A stretch of 56,590 nucleotides of DNA from an uncultured Prevotella sp. (GCA_946548085.1 CAMNPN010000102.1:1-56590), one strand, 5' to 3'. Counted from the stretch's first letter, positions 26,312-35,352 are shown. Notes: generated by a model not told the origin, from the letters alone. Made by a program: numbers and translations.

Positions 26312-27124
26312 ATGGACAGAAGAATCTTAATGGGTGCAGCCCTCACCTTGGTTTTGCTATGCACAGGCGTAGCACGGGCACAACAGTACAAGCAAGTCAA
26401 TGATATCCGCTATACGGAATCCAACGATACTTACGCTCAGGAGCGCTGCAAGCTCGATGTGTATTACCCCACCGACCAGCAGGATGCCCCTGTGGTGGTA
26501 TGGTTCCACGGTGGCGGCATCGAGGGTGGCGAGAAGCATATAGACCCGCAGCTGAAGGAGAGCGGTCTCGTGGTGGTGGCCGCCAACTATCGTCTGCTGC
26601 CCCAGGCCCCTATAGACAGCATCCTCGACGATGCAGCGGCAGCGGTGGCCTGGACGTATAAGAACATCGCGAGATACGGCGGCAGCAAGCGCAAGATCTT
26701 CGTGGCAGGCCACTCGGCCGGAGGCTATCTGCTCGACATGATCGGACTCGACAAGCGCTGGCTGGCGAAATACGGCGTGGATGCCGACTCGCTTGCAGCC
26801 CTCGTGCCCTTCAGCGGACAGTGCATCACCCACTACAACATCCGCAAGCAGCAGGGCATACCGCCTCTGCAGGCCACCATCGACCAATATGCGCCGCTAA
26901 CCTATGTGCGACCGGATGCGCCGCCCATCGTCATCATCTCAGGCGACAGGGAGCTGGAACTCTTCGGCCGCTATGAGGAGCAGGCCTACTTCTGGCGCAT
27001 GCTGAAGCTCGCAGGCCACAAGGACGTGACACTCTACGAGATGCAGGGCTACGACCATGGCAGCATGCCGCAGCCTGCCTATAAGATACTGAAAGACCAT
27101 ATCAAGCGTATCACTGCAAGATGA
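26312..27124 (+). CDS. Secreted alpha/beta hydrolase, BD-FAE/HSL-like esterase
   Basis: A 270-residue esterase with a signal peptide (MDRRILMGAALTLVLLCTGVARAQQ). It has an oxyanion hole in WFHGGGIEGGEKH (about 67-79), a nucleophile elbow GHSAGGYLLDM (Ser near 141), an acid in VIISGDRELELFG (about 205-217) and a catalytic His in MQGYDHGSMPQP (about 245-256). This is the carboxylesterase arrangement of the BD-FAE family, which includes feruloyl and acetylxylan esterases. It starts 9 bp after the SASA-type gene, so both act on the same substrate class, probably hemicellulose or pectin side chains. Substrate is inferred. Confidence 0.87.
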   Translation: MDRRILMGAALTLVLLCTGVARAQQYKQVNDIRYTESNDTYAQERCKLDVYYPTDQQDAPVVVWFHGGGIEGGEKHIDPQLKESGLVVVAANYRLLPQAPIDSILDDAAAAVAWTYKNIARYGGSKRKIFVAGHSAGGYLLDMIGLDKRWLAKYGVDADSLAALVPFSGQCITHYNIRKQQGIPPLQATIDQYAPLTYVRPDAPPIVIISGDRELELFGRYEEQAYFWRMLKLAGHKDVTLYEMQGYDHGSMPQPAYKILKDHIKRITAR

Positions 27125-27187
27125 CCTTTGCCTTGTCCAAGCCGATCATCAAGTTATTGCAGGCTTGGGATGTGCTGTTGCAAGAAG

Positions 27188-27577
27188 TCATGCTTGCTGA
27201 CATCTCCTGCACTTGCTTTTGCGCTCGCAATAGCGTTCACACTGTGCACAGATGTCGTAGCCGAGCATCGCACCGAGGATGAAGTCTTCCTCGGGCGATA
27301 GCTCGTTAAGCGGACGGGTGACAAACAGGCGGATGGCATCGAGGCACTCGCGGCGGCCGAAGTAGACGTTGACGTTCTCCTTGCCGGCAGGCTGCACCAC
27401 GTAGTCGATCGCTTGCCGGCTCAGCCGTTGCGTGGCAAACGCCTCGTAGCGGCGGTTGCACGTGAAGAGAATCATCCTGCGCACACCTTTCTTATATTCA
27501 TAGATGTGGTTCATCAGGACTTTCTGTTCTGCCGGGATCGCTTGTCCGCGCGTCTCTCTGATTTCCATCTGCTGCAT
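27188..27577 (-). CDS. DUF2023 family protein
   Basis: A 129-residue soluble protein. The sequence MNHIYEYKKGVRRMILFTCNR near residue 22 and DYVVQPAGKENVNVYFGRREC in the middle match DUF2023, a small family commonly encoded next to flavodoxin genes. The C-terminus holds a C-x2-C-x3-C...C cluster (CAQCERYCERKSKCRRC), which could bind metal. It lies 15 bp downstream of fldA on the same strand, so co-transcription and a role with flavodoxin are likely. Start could be Met1 or Met4; no clear Shine-Dalgarno decides. Confidence 0.82.
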   Translation of the reverse strand: MQQMEIRETRGQAIPAEQKVLMNHIYEYKKGVRRMILFTCNRRYEAFATQRLSRQAIDYVVQPAGKENVNVYFGRRECLDAIRLFVTRPLNELSPEEDFILGAMLGYDICAQCERYCERKSKCRRCQQA

Positions 27578-27592
27578 ACGTCAGAAACTGTT

Positions 27593-28087
27593 TTAGAGGT
27601 TTGGTGAGATCTCTGCTATCCACGCATCGATGCGGCTGTCGGTCTTGTCGTCCTCGTTGACATCGTCAAGGGGCAGGCCGATGAACTTGCCGTCGACGAC
27701 GGCCTCGGAATCATCGAACGTATAGCCATCGGTGCTGACAGCACCCACGAATCGGGCACCGCTGGCCTTGATGCCGTTATACAGCTCGCCGATGCCGCCG
27801 ACGAAGGTGTCGCTATACGACTCGCAGTCGCCACAACCGAAGAGGGCGATGGTCTTCCCGGCGAGATCGGCACCCTGCAGCACCTTCAGACCGTCGTACC
27901 AGTCGTCCTGCAACTCGCCTGCACCCCAAGTGGATGTGCCGAGGATCAGGTTCTGGTTACTCTCGACAACTTCGGCTGTCAAGTCCTGTACGTTGATGGC
28001 CTCACAGCCGATCTTCTGGGCTATCTTCTCTGCGATAGCCTCGCACGTTCCTGTAGAGGAACCGTAAACTACAATTGTTGCGTTCAT
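27593..28087 (-). CDS. fldA: Flavodoxin (FldA family)
   Basis: A 164-residue FMN electron carrier. The phosphate-binding loop is VYGSSTGTCEAIAEKIA (residues 7-23), and the remaining FMN loops are LGTSTWGAGELQDDWYDG (about 49-66) and FGCGDCESYSDTFVGG (about 83-98), which fits long-chain flavodoxins. In Bacteroidetes it supports oxidoreductases when iron is limiting. It has its own promoter (-33 TTG at 28155, -7 at 28127-28134) and is followed by DUF2023. No Fur-like operator is evident. Confidence 0.95.
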   Translation of the reverse strand: MNATIVVYGSSTGTCEAIAEKIAQKIGCEAINVQDLTAEVVESNQNLILGTSTWGAGELQDDWYDGLKVLQGADLAGKTIALFGCGDCESYSDTFVGGIGELYNGIKASGARFVGAVSTDGYTFDDSEAVVDGKFIGLPLDDVNEDDKTDSRIDAWIAEISPNL

Positions 28088-28126
28088 TTCTTTCTTATCT
28101 TTTAATGGCTAGAAAAATTCACGCTG

Positions 28127-28157
28127 CAAAGGTACGACGATTCTGTGGACCGTGCAA
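28127..28157 (-). promoter_or_regulatory. Promoter of fldA
   Basis: -7 TACCTTTG (28127-28134) and -33 TTG (28155-28157), both on the minus strand, 20 bp apart. The leader to the ATG is about 35 nt. The rest of 28158-28280 shows nothing recognisable. Confidence 0.7.
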
Positions 28158-28280
28158 TACTTAAAAGTTGGGTTTCTTGGCGAGGCTGTCGCAGAGGGGA
28201 TAAAGAAATCGTTTAATCAGAAGTGGGTATCGGCATCGGGTCACCTACGGATGATATCATAATATATTGTGGCTATCTGT

Positions 28281-29408
28281 TTATTCGTGCTTGCCAGCCA
28301 TGACCATGCGTGCAGCAGCAGGTGTGACTGTGGCTGTGATGTCGGCAGTGCGAACCTCGCACTGGGTGCCGTCGATGTTGAACTGCAAAGTGGCTCCGTC
28401 AGCGCGGACGTCGATGGTGACAGGGGCTCCCATCACTAACGGCAGGTTTACATCGCCATGCCCACCGGGGAACCCGCAGAGTACGGGGATGCCATACTCC
28501 TTCAGCATCTCGTGCAGCATGGCCTCCACGCTGCCGTAGGTGAACTCTGTGCCACAGTCGGCAAATTCGCCCAGGATGACACCCTTGCAGCGGTTGAGCA
28601 CGCCGTTCATCTGAAGGATGCGCATCTGGCGGTCGATGTTGTGCATCGACTCTCCCACTTCCTCTACAAACAGGATGAGGTCGTTCCCCTGGGTAGCATC
28701 GGCCTGTGAGCCCAGGTTGGGCACAAACGTACAGAGGTTTCCACCCACCAGCACACCACTGGCCTGACCCTCGATGTTCTGCTCATGGGCAGGCAGTTCG
28801 TAGCGCGGCACGTTGCCCAGCAGCAGGTCGCGCATCAGGGTGCTTGTCGCGTCGGTGCCACCCTTGGCCAGGAACGAGCTCATCGTGCCGTGGATGCTCA
28901 TCACGCCGGCACGGGTCGAGAGTCCGTGCAGGGTTGAGATGTCGCTGAATCCCACCAGCCATTTCGGCGAAGCCTTCAGCTCTGCCAGTGACAGATGGTC
29001 TATCAGCTGGATGGTGCCGTAGCCGCCACGGTTGCAGATGATGGCTTTTACCGACGGGTCGCCCATTGCCCAGCGGATGTCGCTGACGCGCTCGGCCACC
29101 GTACCGGCATATCGGCCGTCGACCACCTTGCCCACATTTGGCCCGATGACAGGCTCCAACCCCCATCCGCGCAACACCTCGGCCGTCTTCTCCACGTTCT
29201 CCATCGGTGTGTAGTACGATGGCGATATGAGTGCCACCTTGTCACCGGCCTTCAGATAGTCGGGTTTCACCTGGCTGGGCTCGGCGGGCTTTTCGGGTGT
29301 GGGTGTCGGATAGACGATTGCGTTGTCTTCCTTGCTGCACGATGTCAGCATTGTCAGGCCTGCAAATGTAAGGGTTGCGGCCAGTGTCCATATTCTCTTC
29401 TGTTTCAT
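28281..29408 (-). CDS. LD-carboxypeptidase (S66 / MccF-like) lipoprotein
   Basis: A serine peptidase that cleaves the L-Lys/DAP-D-Ala bond in peptidoglycan tetrapeptides, or self-immunity peptides in the MccF branch. The N-terminus has a lipobox (LTMLTSC), then a Pro-rich linker (YPTPTPEKPAEPSQ), then the S66 fold: GDKVALISPSYY, AIICNRGGYGTIQLIDHL (the nucleophile region; the usual Ser after GGYG is Thr here), VGFSDISTLHG, and a C-terminal domain with GVLVGGNL, ILFVEEVGE and CGFPGGHGDVNLPLVMG (His). It is the last gene of the long minus-strand operon, 34 bp after the SDR gene. Confidence 0.9.
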   Translation of the reverse strand: MKQKRIWTLAATLTFAGLTMLTSCSKEDNAIVYPTPTPEKPAEPSQVKPDYLKAGDKVALISPSYYTPMENVEKTAEVLRGWGLEPVIGPNVGKVVDGRYAGTVAERVSDIRWAMGDPSVKAIICNRGGYGTIQLIDHLSLAELKASPKWLVGFSDISTLHGLSTRAGVMSIHGTMSSFLAKGGTDATSTLMRDLLLGNVPRYELPAHEQNIEGQASGVLVGGNLCTFVPNLGSQADATQGNDLILFVEEVGESMHNIDRQMRILQMNGVLNRCKGVILGEFADCGTEFTYGSVEAMLHEMLKEYGIPVLCGFPGGHGDVNLPLVMGAPVTIDVRADGATLQFNIDGTQCEVRTADITATVTPAAARMVMAGKHE

Positions 29409-29442
29409 AAGCTATGTTTTCTTGTTTTTAAACGTTCTTGTT

Positions 29443-30162
29443 TTAAATTTTCATCCTCCGCCAGACGCAGTTGGGGATAAGTCGCCAGAAAAAGGTAAGG
29501 ATACGGTAGCGTGCGTCGATCACCCGAATGTGGCGATGCCGATAGATGCTTTTGACAATGTCGCGTGCCACTGACGCTGGGCGTAGCATCATGGGATATC
29601 GGAACGTGCCGCTGAGCAAGGCCGTATCAACAAACCCAGGGCGTATGTCGGTGAATCGGATATTCAGTCCTCTCTGATGAGCCTGTTGCTCCAGGGCCTG
29701 CAGATAAGAGGCTTGCAGCGCCTTTGTGGCAGAGTAGGCTGGGGCAGGGCCGAGGCCTTTGGTGCATGCTATGGAGGTGATCGCTGCAATATGCCCCTTG
29801 CCACACTTGGCGAAGTATCTATAGGCTGTGTCAATCATTTGTGTGAATCCTACGGCATTGGTTTGCATCGTGCGCAGTTCAATGTCTGTCTCGAGAGTCC
29901 TGTTCTGCTTGCCTATGCCAGAAGAATGGAAATAGAGATCCATCCCGCCCATTTTGTCAATCAGACTCAGCAGCCGCTGGCCGGCATCGGGCTGTGTCAC
30001 GTCAATCGTCATTACCTCTACGTGCTCAGGAGCCATTGCTTTCAGTTCCAGCAATGGCTCCTCGCGCCGTGCGGCTATCCCTATATGCCAGCCGTCGGCA
30101 AGCAGCAAGCGAGCCACCTCCATGCCTATGCCGGAACTGGCTCCTACGATAATGGCTTTCAT
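29443..30162 (-). CDS. Short-chain dehydrogenase/reductase
   Basis: A 239-residue NAD(P)-dependent oxidoreductase of the classical SDR type. Cofactor loop IIVGASSGIGMEVARLL (residues 4-20), a R residue in AARREE that suggests NADP(H), NNAG-equivalent HSSGIGKQN, catalytic Ser in ITSIACT (about 133), and YSATK (about 150-154). The N-A-V of MQTNAVG is the conserved Asn. The substrate is not evident; relatives are often annotated simply as SDR family. It lies 6 bp after the upstream membrane protein and 34 bp before the LD-carboxypeptidase. Confidence 0.92.
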   Translation of the reverse strand: MKAIIVGASSGIGMEVARLLLADGWHIGIAARREEPLLELKAMAPEHVEVMTIDVTQPDAGQRLLSLIDKMGGMDLYFHSSGIGKQNRTLETDIELRTMQTNAVGFTQMIDTAYRYFAKCGKGHIAAITSIACTKGLGPAPAYSATKALQASYLQALEQQAHQRGLNIRFTDIRPGFVDTALLSGTFRYPMMLRPASVARDIVKSIYRHRHIRVIDARYRILTFFWRLIPNCVWRRMKI

Positions 30163-30168
30163 GCGTGC

Positions 30169-30738
30169 TTAATCATCAGGATTGCGCCTGTAGTGGAACT
30201 CCTGCACGTTGGGGTTCACACCCAGGTCGGGCTCGATGGTGGTGTTGATAAGCTTCTGGTTGTAGTTCTTACGCATGGGGCCGACACGTAGCAGGAAGTC
30301 GTTGAAGTTGGCCGTGGGGATGACGAGGCCGAAGAGTCCGAAACCCACTCGTGTACCTTCGGTACGGATGTTGTTGTAGACGTAGGCCGTGCGGAAGCAG
30401 GTGTGGTTGAAGATCTCCAGGCGGTTGTACTTGTCGAACACCTCTCTCCACTCCTTGCCCACCTTCGTGGAGTCGGCCTTGGTGAAGATGAAGCCGATGT
30501 TGTGTACAAAGTCGTCGATCTGGTCGCCGCGGATACTGTCGTTCATCTCCATGCACTGCATGATGTTGTCGTTCATCTCATCGCGCATCTCCTTCTCGGA
30601 AGGTTTGGTGAGGATGGCGATGATGAACAGCACCAGGAGGATGCCGCACAGGATGATAAACTTGCCGAGGCAGCTGTGTAGGAACATCTTTCCTACAGAC
30701 TCATTAGTCCTGTAATTGTCGTTGCCTGTTTGGTTCAT
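30169..30738 (-). CDS. Conserved membrane-anchored protein, function unknown
   Basis: A 189-residue protein with one hydrophobic helix at about residues 24-45 (CLGKFIILCGILLVLFIIAIL), a helical acidic segment (EMRDEMNDNIMQCMEMND), and a periplasmic-looking C-terminal domain with FNHTCFRTAYVYNNI and GFGLFGLVIP. It ends in a charged tail. I recognise no named family. It lies 5 bp downstream of folE and 6 bp upstream of the SDR gene, clearly part of that operon. Confidence 0.75.
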   Translation of the reverse strand: MNQTGNDNYRTNESVGKMFLHSCLGKFIILCGILLVLFIIAILTKPSEKEMRDEMNDNIMQCMEMNDSIRGDQIDDFVHNIGFIFTKADSTKVGKEWREVFDKYNRLEIFNHTCFRTAYVYNNIRTEGTRVGFGLFGLVIPTANFNDFLLRVGPMRKNYNQKLINTTIEPDLGVNPNVQEFHYRRNPDD

Positions 30739-30743
30739 AGTCG

Positions 30744-31340
30744 TTAAGTTTGATGATTATGTATTAAGTTCATGAATTCTTGTCTAGTCTTGGCCTGGTT
30801 AAAGGCTCCGCTGAAATCGCTGGTGGTGGTGATGGCATTCTGTTTCTCGATGCCGCGCATCTGCATGCACATGTGGCGGGCCTCGATGACCACCATCACA
30901 CCCAGGGGCTTGAGCGTCTCCTGAATGCAGTCTTTAATCTGCTGGGTCATACGCTCCTGCACTTGAAGGCGGTGGGAGTAGATGTCGACTACGCGGGCAA
31001 TCTTCGACAACCCGGTGATGTAGCCGTTAGGGATATATGCCACATGAGCCTTGCCGTAGAAGGGCAGCATGTGGTGCTCGCAGAGCGAGAAGAAGTCGAT
31101 GTCCTTCACGATGACCATCTGCGAGTAGTCTTCTTTGAAGAGTGCGTCGGTGAGCACCTTGTGGGCATCCATTCTGTAGCCGCGAGTAAGCACTTGCATC
31201 GCCTTGGCCACCCGCATGGGGGTCTTCTGCAGTCCCTCACGCTCAGGGTCTTCGCCCAGGAGCGTCAGAACCTTCCGATAGTGTCCGGCGAGGTCGTCAA
31301 GGCCTTCGCGATAGGCTTGCATCTCTGTCTCTTGACTCAT
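30744..31340 (-). CDS. folE: GTP cyclohydrolase I
   Basis: First step of tetrahydrofolate synthesis: GTP to 7,8-dihydroneopterin triphosphate. Start at 31340 ([17 protein letters not shown]); the ATG overlaps the TGA of the SPOR gene (ATGA). The 198 residues contain [33 protein letters not shown] (zinc Cys/His), [26 protein letters not shown], and MCMQMRG (the second zinc Cys), all intact. Folate synthesis is also served by folK at 52305. Confidence 0.96.
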   Translation of the reverse strand: MSQETEMQAYREGLDDLAGHYRKVLTLLGEDPEREGLQKTPMRVAKAMQVLTRGYRMDAHKVLTDALFKEDYSQMVIVKDIDFFSLCEHHMLPFYGKAHVAYIPNGYITGLSKIARVVDIYSHRLQVQERMTQQIKDCIQETLKPLGVMVVIEARHMCMQMRGIEKQNAITTTSDFSGAFNQAKTRQEFMNLIHNHQT

Positions 31341-31933
31341 GGGTAGTAAACTGTTATTTTCCCCTTGACGATGACTGCAGATGAGTAGCCCAGCTGTTTC
31401 ACTTGACGGAGCACGTCGTGGGCCTCCTCGTAGGTGCGGTAGTTGCCCATGCGACAGATCCACCGCGGTGAGTAGAAGTGCACGTAGACGGGCTCGTTGG
31501 GGAATAGTGATTTAATCTCGTCACCAGTGCGCTGGGCCTTCTGACGGTCTGCACGGCCATTGCCGCCAGCGAACACCTGGACACGGAAGCCGTTGATCTT
31601 TGTGCCGCCCTTCATGATCTTCTTGCGCAGGTCAACGGTGTCGGGGACGGCTATGGCGTCAGTCGTGTCGTCGAGGTCTTTCCTAATGTCCTTTTTGTCT
31701 TGGCTGGTTCTGTTGTCAGCAGGCTTGGTGCTCTGCGGGGGCTTGGTTGACGGCACCGTTGCCTGAGTGGCTGCAGCGCTGTTGACGAGCTCGTCGATGG
31801 CCTTGTCGTGCGTGACGGTCACCTTGCCCTCACCACTCTTGCTTTGCTGCAGCTGTTCGGTAAAGGTCGACTGTGCGTCGGCTGCCAGCCAGCAGCCGAC
31901 ACACAGTGCTATGGTCAATACAAGTCTTTTCAC
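31337..31933 (-). CDS. SPOR-domain exported protein
   Basis: A 198-residue protein with a GTG start at 31933, overlapping the tpiA stop (GTGA). That start gives a clean signal peptide ([21 protein letters not shown]) and avoids the longer frame that lies inside tpiA. A Pro/Thr/Lys-rich linker follows, then a C-terminal SPOR domain (about 115-198) with [42 protein letters not shown] and [19 protein letters not shown] domains bind denuded peptidoglycan glycan strands, so the protein probably acts at the septum. It is placed between tpiA and folE by tight overlaps. Confidence 0.87.
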   Translation of the reverse strand: MKRLVLTIALCVGCWLAADAQSTFTEQLQQSKSGEGKVTVTHDKAIDELVNSAAATQATVPSTKPPQSTKPADNRTSQDKKDIRKDLDDTTDAIAVPDTVDLRKKIMKGGTKINGFRVQVFAGGNGRADRQKAQRTGDEIKSLFPNEPVYVHFYSPRWICRMGNYRTYEEAHDVLRQVKQLGYSSAVIVKGKITVYYP

Positions 31934-32691
31934 TTCTTCCAAGCGTCGATGATTCCCTTGAAGTCGGCACACTTCAGCGAAGCGCCACCAATCAGACCAC
32001 CGTCGATGTCGGGCTTGGCGAACAGCTCGGGAGCGTTCGAAGCCTTGCATGAACCGCCATAGAGGATGGTGGTATCGTCGGCAACGGCCTGGCCGTACTT
32101 CTCGGCGATGATAGAACGGATATAGGCGTGGATTTCCTCAGCCTGCTCAGCGGTAGCGGTCTTGCCGGTGCCGATGGCCCAGATGGGCTCGTAGGCGATG
32201 ACGATCTTGCGGAAGTCCTCCTCGGCGAGGTTGAATACGCTGCCCTCGAGCTCGGCCTTCACCACCTCGTTCTGCTTGCCTGCCTCGCGCTCCTCCAGGC
32301 TCTCGCCGATGCAGAAGATCACTTTCAGGTCGTTCTTCTGAGCCAGCAGCACCTTCTCCTTCAGGATCTCAGGCGTCTCCTTATAGTACTCACGGCGCTC
32401 GCTGTGGCCGAGGATGACGTACTGGGCACCTGTAGACTTTACCATCTCGGCGCTAACCTCACCCGTGAAAGCACCCTTTTCCTTGTCGGCGCAGTTCTCA
32501 GCACCCAGGCCGATGATGTCCTGGTCGAGGAACTGAGCGATGCTTGCGAGGTGGATGAACGGTGTGCAGATCACTACACCACAGTTGGGCTTGTCGGCCT
32601 TCAATGTCTCATTGAGCTCCTTTGCAAGAGCGATACCATCCTGGAGATTCATGTTCATCTTCCAGTTTCCTGCTACAATTTTCTTTCTCAT
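31930..32691 (-). CDS. tpiA: Triosephosphate isomerase
   Basis: Interconverts glyceraldehyde 3-phosphate and dihydroxyacetone phosphate in glycolysis. All key parts are present in 253 residues: [12 protein letters not shown] (Lys13-equivalent), [12 protein letters not shown] (catalytic His), [17 protein letters not shown] (catalytic Glu and loop 6), and [12 protein letters not shown], with [10 protein letters not shown] near the end. Start 17 bp after the DoxX-like gene. Stop overlaps the SPOR gene. Confidence 0.97.
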   Translation of the reverse strand: MRKKIVAGNWKMNMNLQDGIALAKELNETLKADKPNCGVVICTPFIHLASIAQFLDQDIIGLGAENCADKEKGAFTGEVSAEMVKSTGAQYVILGHSERREYYKETPEILKEKVLLAQKNDLKVIFCIGESLEEREAGKQNEVVKAELEGSVFNLAEEDFRKIVIAYEPIWAIGTGKTATAEQAEEIHAYIRSIIAEKYGQAVADDTTILYGGSCKASNAPELFAKPDIDGGLIGGASLKCADFKGIIDAWKK

Positions 32692-32708
32692 AATGTTTCT
32701 AAATTTTA

Positions 32709-33920
32709 TTAATTTGGGTTGTTGTTATCTTCTGTTGTCGGAGTGCTCCGGGCCTCGGATGCTTCTGGCTGGCTGCCTCTCTGCTTCTTGCCGCTGCGGA
32801 CCCAGCGTGTCCAGGCCCAGAGGCGGTCGGCGATGGTGAGGAGCATGAGCGGGAGCACGAACCACGTGAGTACCCATAGTATCTTGCTCGTCACGGTCTC
32901 CGTGGGCAGCTGCCCCAGTTCGCTGTCTTCCAGCCGTTTTGTCAGCGCTTCGTCAGTCGGCAGGGCGTTATGGCTCCATTTGCGGATAACCACGCCGTCG
33001 TGGAGGAGCACCAGGCCGGGGTTCGACCGTATGACGGTCTTCAGGGTGATGTCGTCTGTGTTGCAGAACGGATATTCCGCCCCAGTCATGTCGCACCAGC
33101 GGCTGATAGCTGTGCCAGTACTGGCTGTGAGGCAGTAGAACGGATAGTTGTTGTCGAGACTGTACTCATACACACGGTTCAGTTCGTCGAGCTGGGAGTC
33201 GTCGGCCTGTTCCAGATGGGGTGCTACGAGCAGGAAGGTGTACGAGCTGTCGTTGAGCACCGCCTCCGTGATGTCCTCCCCGTCGTCAGCGCGCTCGATG
33301 AAGAAATCCGCAAGGGGCGACTCCTCGCCATCCATCATCCGCAGCCATTCCGCCCTGAGGTCTGCGCCAATATGATAGGGTCGGAAGTCGAACTGTGGCA
33401 GGGTATAGAGGCTCCGCCCGGCGATGATGAAGAGGATGAATACCACCGAGTAGTTGACCACGATCCACTGGTTTGACTCTCCGATGAGCCTTGGCTGCAG
33501 GGTAGGGGCCTTCCACACGATGACGGCCGCACCGAGCAGCACGATGTTCTTCCAGAAAGTCTGCCAGTTGGTGAGCACCAGCGCGTCGCCGAAGCAGCCG
33601 CAGTCGCTGATGGGGTCCGTCAGTGCGAGCCAGAGGGTGAGGGGCGTCATGATGAGCATGAGCACCAGCACCACCTTCGAGACGAGGCGCCGCCTGATGG
33701 CGAAGAGCAGGCAGATGCCGATGATGAACTCCGCGGCTGCCAGCAGTACCGCTGCGGGCAGCGTGAGCATGTCGTGTGCCAGCGAGCCCAGCCCCATGGC
33801 CGTGAGGTAGTCGTGTATCTTGTACTGTGTGCCTAAGGGGTCCACCGCCTTGACGAATCCTGAGAGGATGAACGTCAGCGCGAGAATCATCCGGCAGATG
33901 TTGACGACTGTCTTCTTCAC
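32709..33920 (-). CDS. DoxX/MauE-like membrane protein, BT_3928 type
   Basis: A 403-residue protein with a GTG start (33918-33920) in a GTGA overlap with the DUF1599 stop. Four N-terminal transmembrane helices (about 1-145) carry the DoxX/MauE-like pattern [16 protein letters not shown] and a conserved SDCGCFGD (CxC) motif. The middle (about 190-330) is a soluble thioredoxin-like region without a CxxC, containing [15 protein letters not shown] and [18 protein letters not shown] final helix (about 350-375) precedes a charged tail. The order DUF1599, this gene, tpiA, SPOR, folE is a known Bacteroidales gene neighbourhood. Possible role is respiratory or envelope redox; function not established. 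Confidence 0.82.
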   Translation of the reverse strand: MKKTVVNICRMILALTFILSGFVKAVDPLGTQYKIHDYLTAMGLGSLAHDMLTLPAAVLLAAAEFIIGICLLFAIRRRLVSKVVLVLMLIMTPLTLWLALTDPISDCGCFGDALVLTNWQTFWKNIVLLGAAVIVWKAPTLQPRLIGESNQWIVVNYSVVFILFIIAGRSLYTLPQFDFRPYHIGADLRAEWLRMMDGEESPLADFFIERADDGEDITEAVLNDSSYTFLLVAPHLEQADDSQLDELNRVYEYSLDNNYPFYCLTASTGTAISRWCDMTGAEYPFCNTDDITLKTVIRSNPGLVLLHDGVVIRKWSHNALPTDEALTKRLEDSELGQLPTETVTSKILWVLTWFVLPLMLLTIADRLWAWTRWVRSGKKQRGSQPEASEARSTPTTEDNNNPN

Positions 33921-34462
33921 TCCGATAGTTTAATTACGCCAAAGACCGCATAGTTGATGATGTCCATATAGTTGGCATCGATACCTTCTGAGACGAGCGT
34001 CTCGCCCCCCAGGTTCTCAATCTCCTTGATACGTTCTATCTTCGTCAGGATCAGGTCGGTGTACGAGCTGACACGCATCGAGCGCCACGCCTCGTCGTAG
34101 TCGTGGTTCTTCTTCTTCATCAGCTCCAGGGCCTCCTGGGCGTAATGGTCGTAGAGGGCCATCGCCTCGTCGTTGCCCATGTCGACGGTGTCGGCAAAGC
34201 CTCTGCTCAGCTGGATGAGGCCCACGATGCCGTAGTTGATCAGGGCGATGAACTCGGGCCTGATGCCTTCGCCCACCATCGACTCCTTCTTGATTTCGAG
34301 CGAGCGGATGCGCTTGGCCTTGATGAACAGCTGGTCGGTGAGGGCCGTGGGGCGCAGTATGCGCCAGGAGGCCTTGTAGTCGTGAAGCTTCTTCTCAAAC
34401 AGGGCTCTGCACTCTGCCAGAGCCTGCTCAAACTGGGCGTTTGTCTTCTCCTGATAGTCCAT
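33917..34462 (-). CDS. DUF1599 (Nmad1-like) protein with duplicated domain
   Basis: A 181-residue soluble protein made of two copies of one about 75-residue domain: LFEKKLHDYKASWRILRPTA...ALINYGIVGLIQLS (about 20-95) and LMKKKNHDYDEAWRSMRVSS...DIINYAVFGVIKLS (about 103-181). This is DUF1599, also called nucleotide modification associated domain 1. Start at 34462 (MDYQEKT) is set by the -7 box 8 bp upstream; the longer frame would cross the promoter. First gene of a long coupled operon (DUF1599 to LD-carboxypeptidase). It is not close to DNA-modification genes here. Confidence 0.87.
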   Translation of the reverse strand: MDYQEKTNAQFEQALAECRALFEKKLHDYKASWRILRPTALTDQLFIKAKRIRSLEIKKESMVGEGIRPEFIALINYGIVGLIQLSRGFADTVDMGNDEAMALYDHYAQEALELMKKKNHDYDEAWRSMRVSSYTDLILTKIERIKEIENLGGETLVSEGIDANYMDIINYAVFGVIKLSE

Positions 34463-34470
34463 ATCGGGTG

Positions 34471-34478
34471 CAAAGGTA
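34471..34478 (-). promoter_or_regulatory. -7 box of the DUF1599-tpiA-folE operon
   Basis: TACCTTTG on the minus strand, 8 bp before the start codon, so the transcript is almost leaderless. Confidence 0.65.
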
Positions 34479-34582
34479 CAAAAAAAAGTGAAAAGTGGAA
34501 AGTGAAACGTAAAAAAATTGCTGCCGCCATATAATATTTTATATGTAGGCAGCATCCTGTCTTCCGATAAAATCTCCTTTTC

Positions 34583-35038
34583 TCAGATTATTTCCTTCTG
34601 CTTTTGGCGGATAAAGCGTATCTTTGCGCCCTGCACCTCATACTGAGTGCGGATGGAGTCGCGGTGCATGCGGGTACGGGTGAGCTGGGTCAGTTCCGCG
34701 GCAGTCGCTTTCATCGCGGCCTTGTGGCTGTCCACCTGCTGCTGCAGGGCTTCCAGCTCGCGGTTGGCAAGTATCAGCAGGCTGTCTGTCTCTGCCAGCT
34801 CGTCCTGTGCCGCCTTCAGCTCGATGTCCTGATGCAGCTTCAGGGCACCCTTCCTGGCTTCAATCACCGTGGGATAGTTCTTGCGCAGCGAGTCGATGCC
34901 GGCCCGTGCTGTCTGCAGGTCGCCTTGCTCGAAGGCTGCTCGGGCCTTCTCCAGCATCAGCATGGCCTTCTCCTCGGGGCTCTTGCTGCAGCTGAAGACT
35001 GCCAGTACAATGATTAGCATTAGTGCTTTACGATTCAT
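34583..35038 (-). CDS. Coiled-coil lipoprotein, function unknown
   Basis: A 151-residue lipoprotein (MNRKALMLIIVLAVFSC, lipobox VFSC). Start could also be 35047 or 35065, which add up to nine residues. After a TPR-like stretch (MLMLEKARAAFEQGDLQTARAGIDSLRKNYP) there is a long predicted coiled coil (about 60-125) rich in Leu, Glu, Gln and Ala, and a basic C-terminus. It is a single gene, 120 bp upstream of the DUF1599 gene. Its promoter -7 box is at 35153-35160. A role in the periplasm or envelope is inferred only from the anchor. Confidence 0.8.
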   Translation of the reverse strand: MNRKALMLIIVLAVFSCSKSPEEKAMLMLEKARAAFEQGDLQTARAGIDSLRKNYPTVIEARKGALKLHQDIELKAAQDELAETDSLLILANRELEALQQQVDSHKAAMKATAAELTQLTRTRMHRDSIRTQYEVQGAKIRFIRQKQKEII

Positions 35039-35152
35039 CTGCTTCATATCTGTAATCTGCTTCAAATGTCTTTAGAAATTCATGATGCACCCTTCTGTCT
35101 TTTCATGGCGAGGTATGCTGTCTTTACATTGTTACTTAGTTATATCTGGGTG

Positions 35153-35160
35153 CAAAAGTA
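35153..35160 (-). promoter_or_regulatory. -7 box of the coiled-coil lipoprotein gene
   Basis: TACTTTTG on the minus strand, about 115 bp upstream of the start codon. Confidence 0.55.
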
Positions 35161-35250
35161 ATACATTTTTTTGAATAACCAACATATTTAATAAAAAAAG
35201 TGTTGCAGGCTTTGCTTTTTGTTGCTTTTCACTCTCACGGAGGTGCCTCT

Positions 35251-35352
35251 AAACTATATGTCCGACTATAGTCAGACACTTGTCCGACTTAAGTCAGTCA
35301 CCTTTCCGACTTAAGTCAGACACTTGACCGACTTAAGTCAGACATATAGTTT
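35251..35352. repeat. Palindromic array, four 22-bp units inside an inverted repeat
   Basis: Four units begin at 35262, 35284, 35306 and 35328, exactly 22 bp apart. Each has a perfect 10-bp dyad: GACTATAGTC in the first (35264-35273), GACTTAAGTC in the other three (35286, 35308, 35330). Outer arms AAACTATATGTC (35251-35262) and GACATATAGTTT (35341-35352) are perfectly complementary and symmetric about the array. It lies between the divergent promoters of the coiled-coil lipoprotein and cca. No ORF crosses it. Confidence 0.9.

Noticed and set aside
35251..35352. CRISPR-like array
   Set aside because: Units are contiguous 22-bp palindromes without unique spacers, and no cas gene is nearby.
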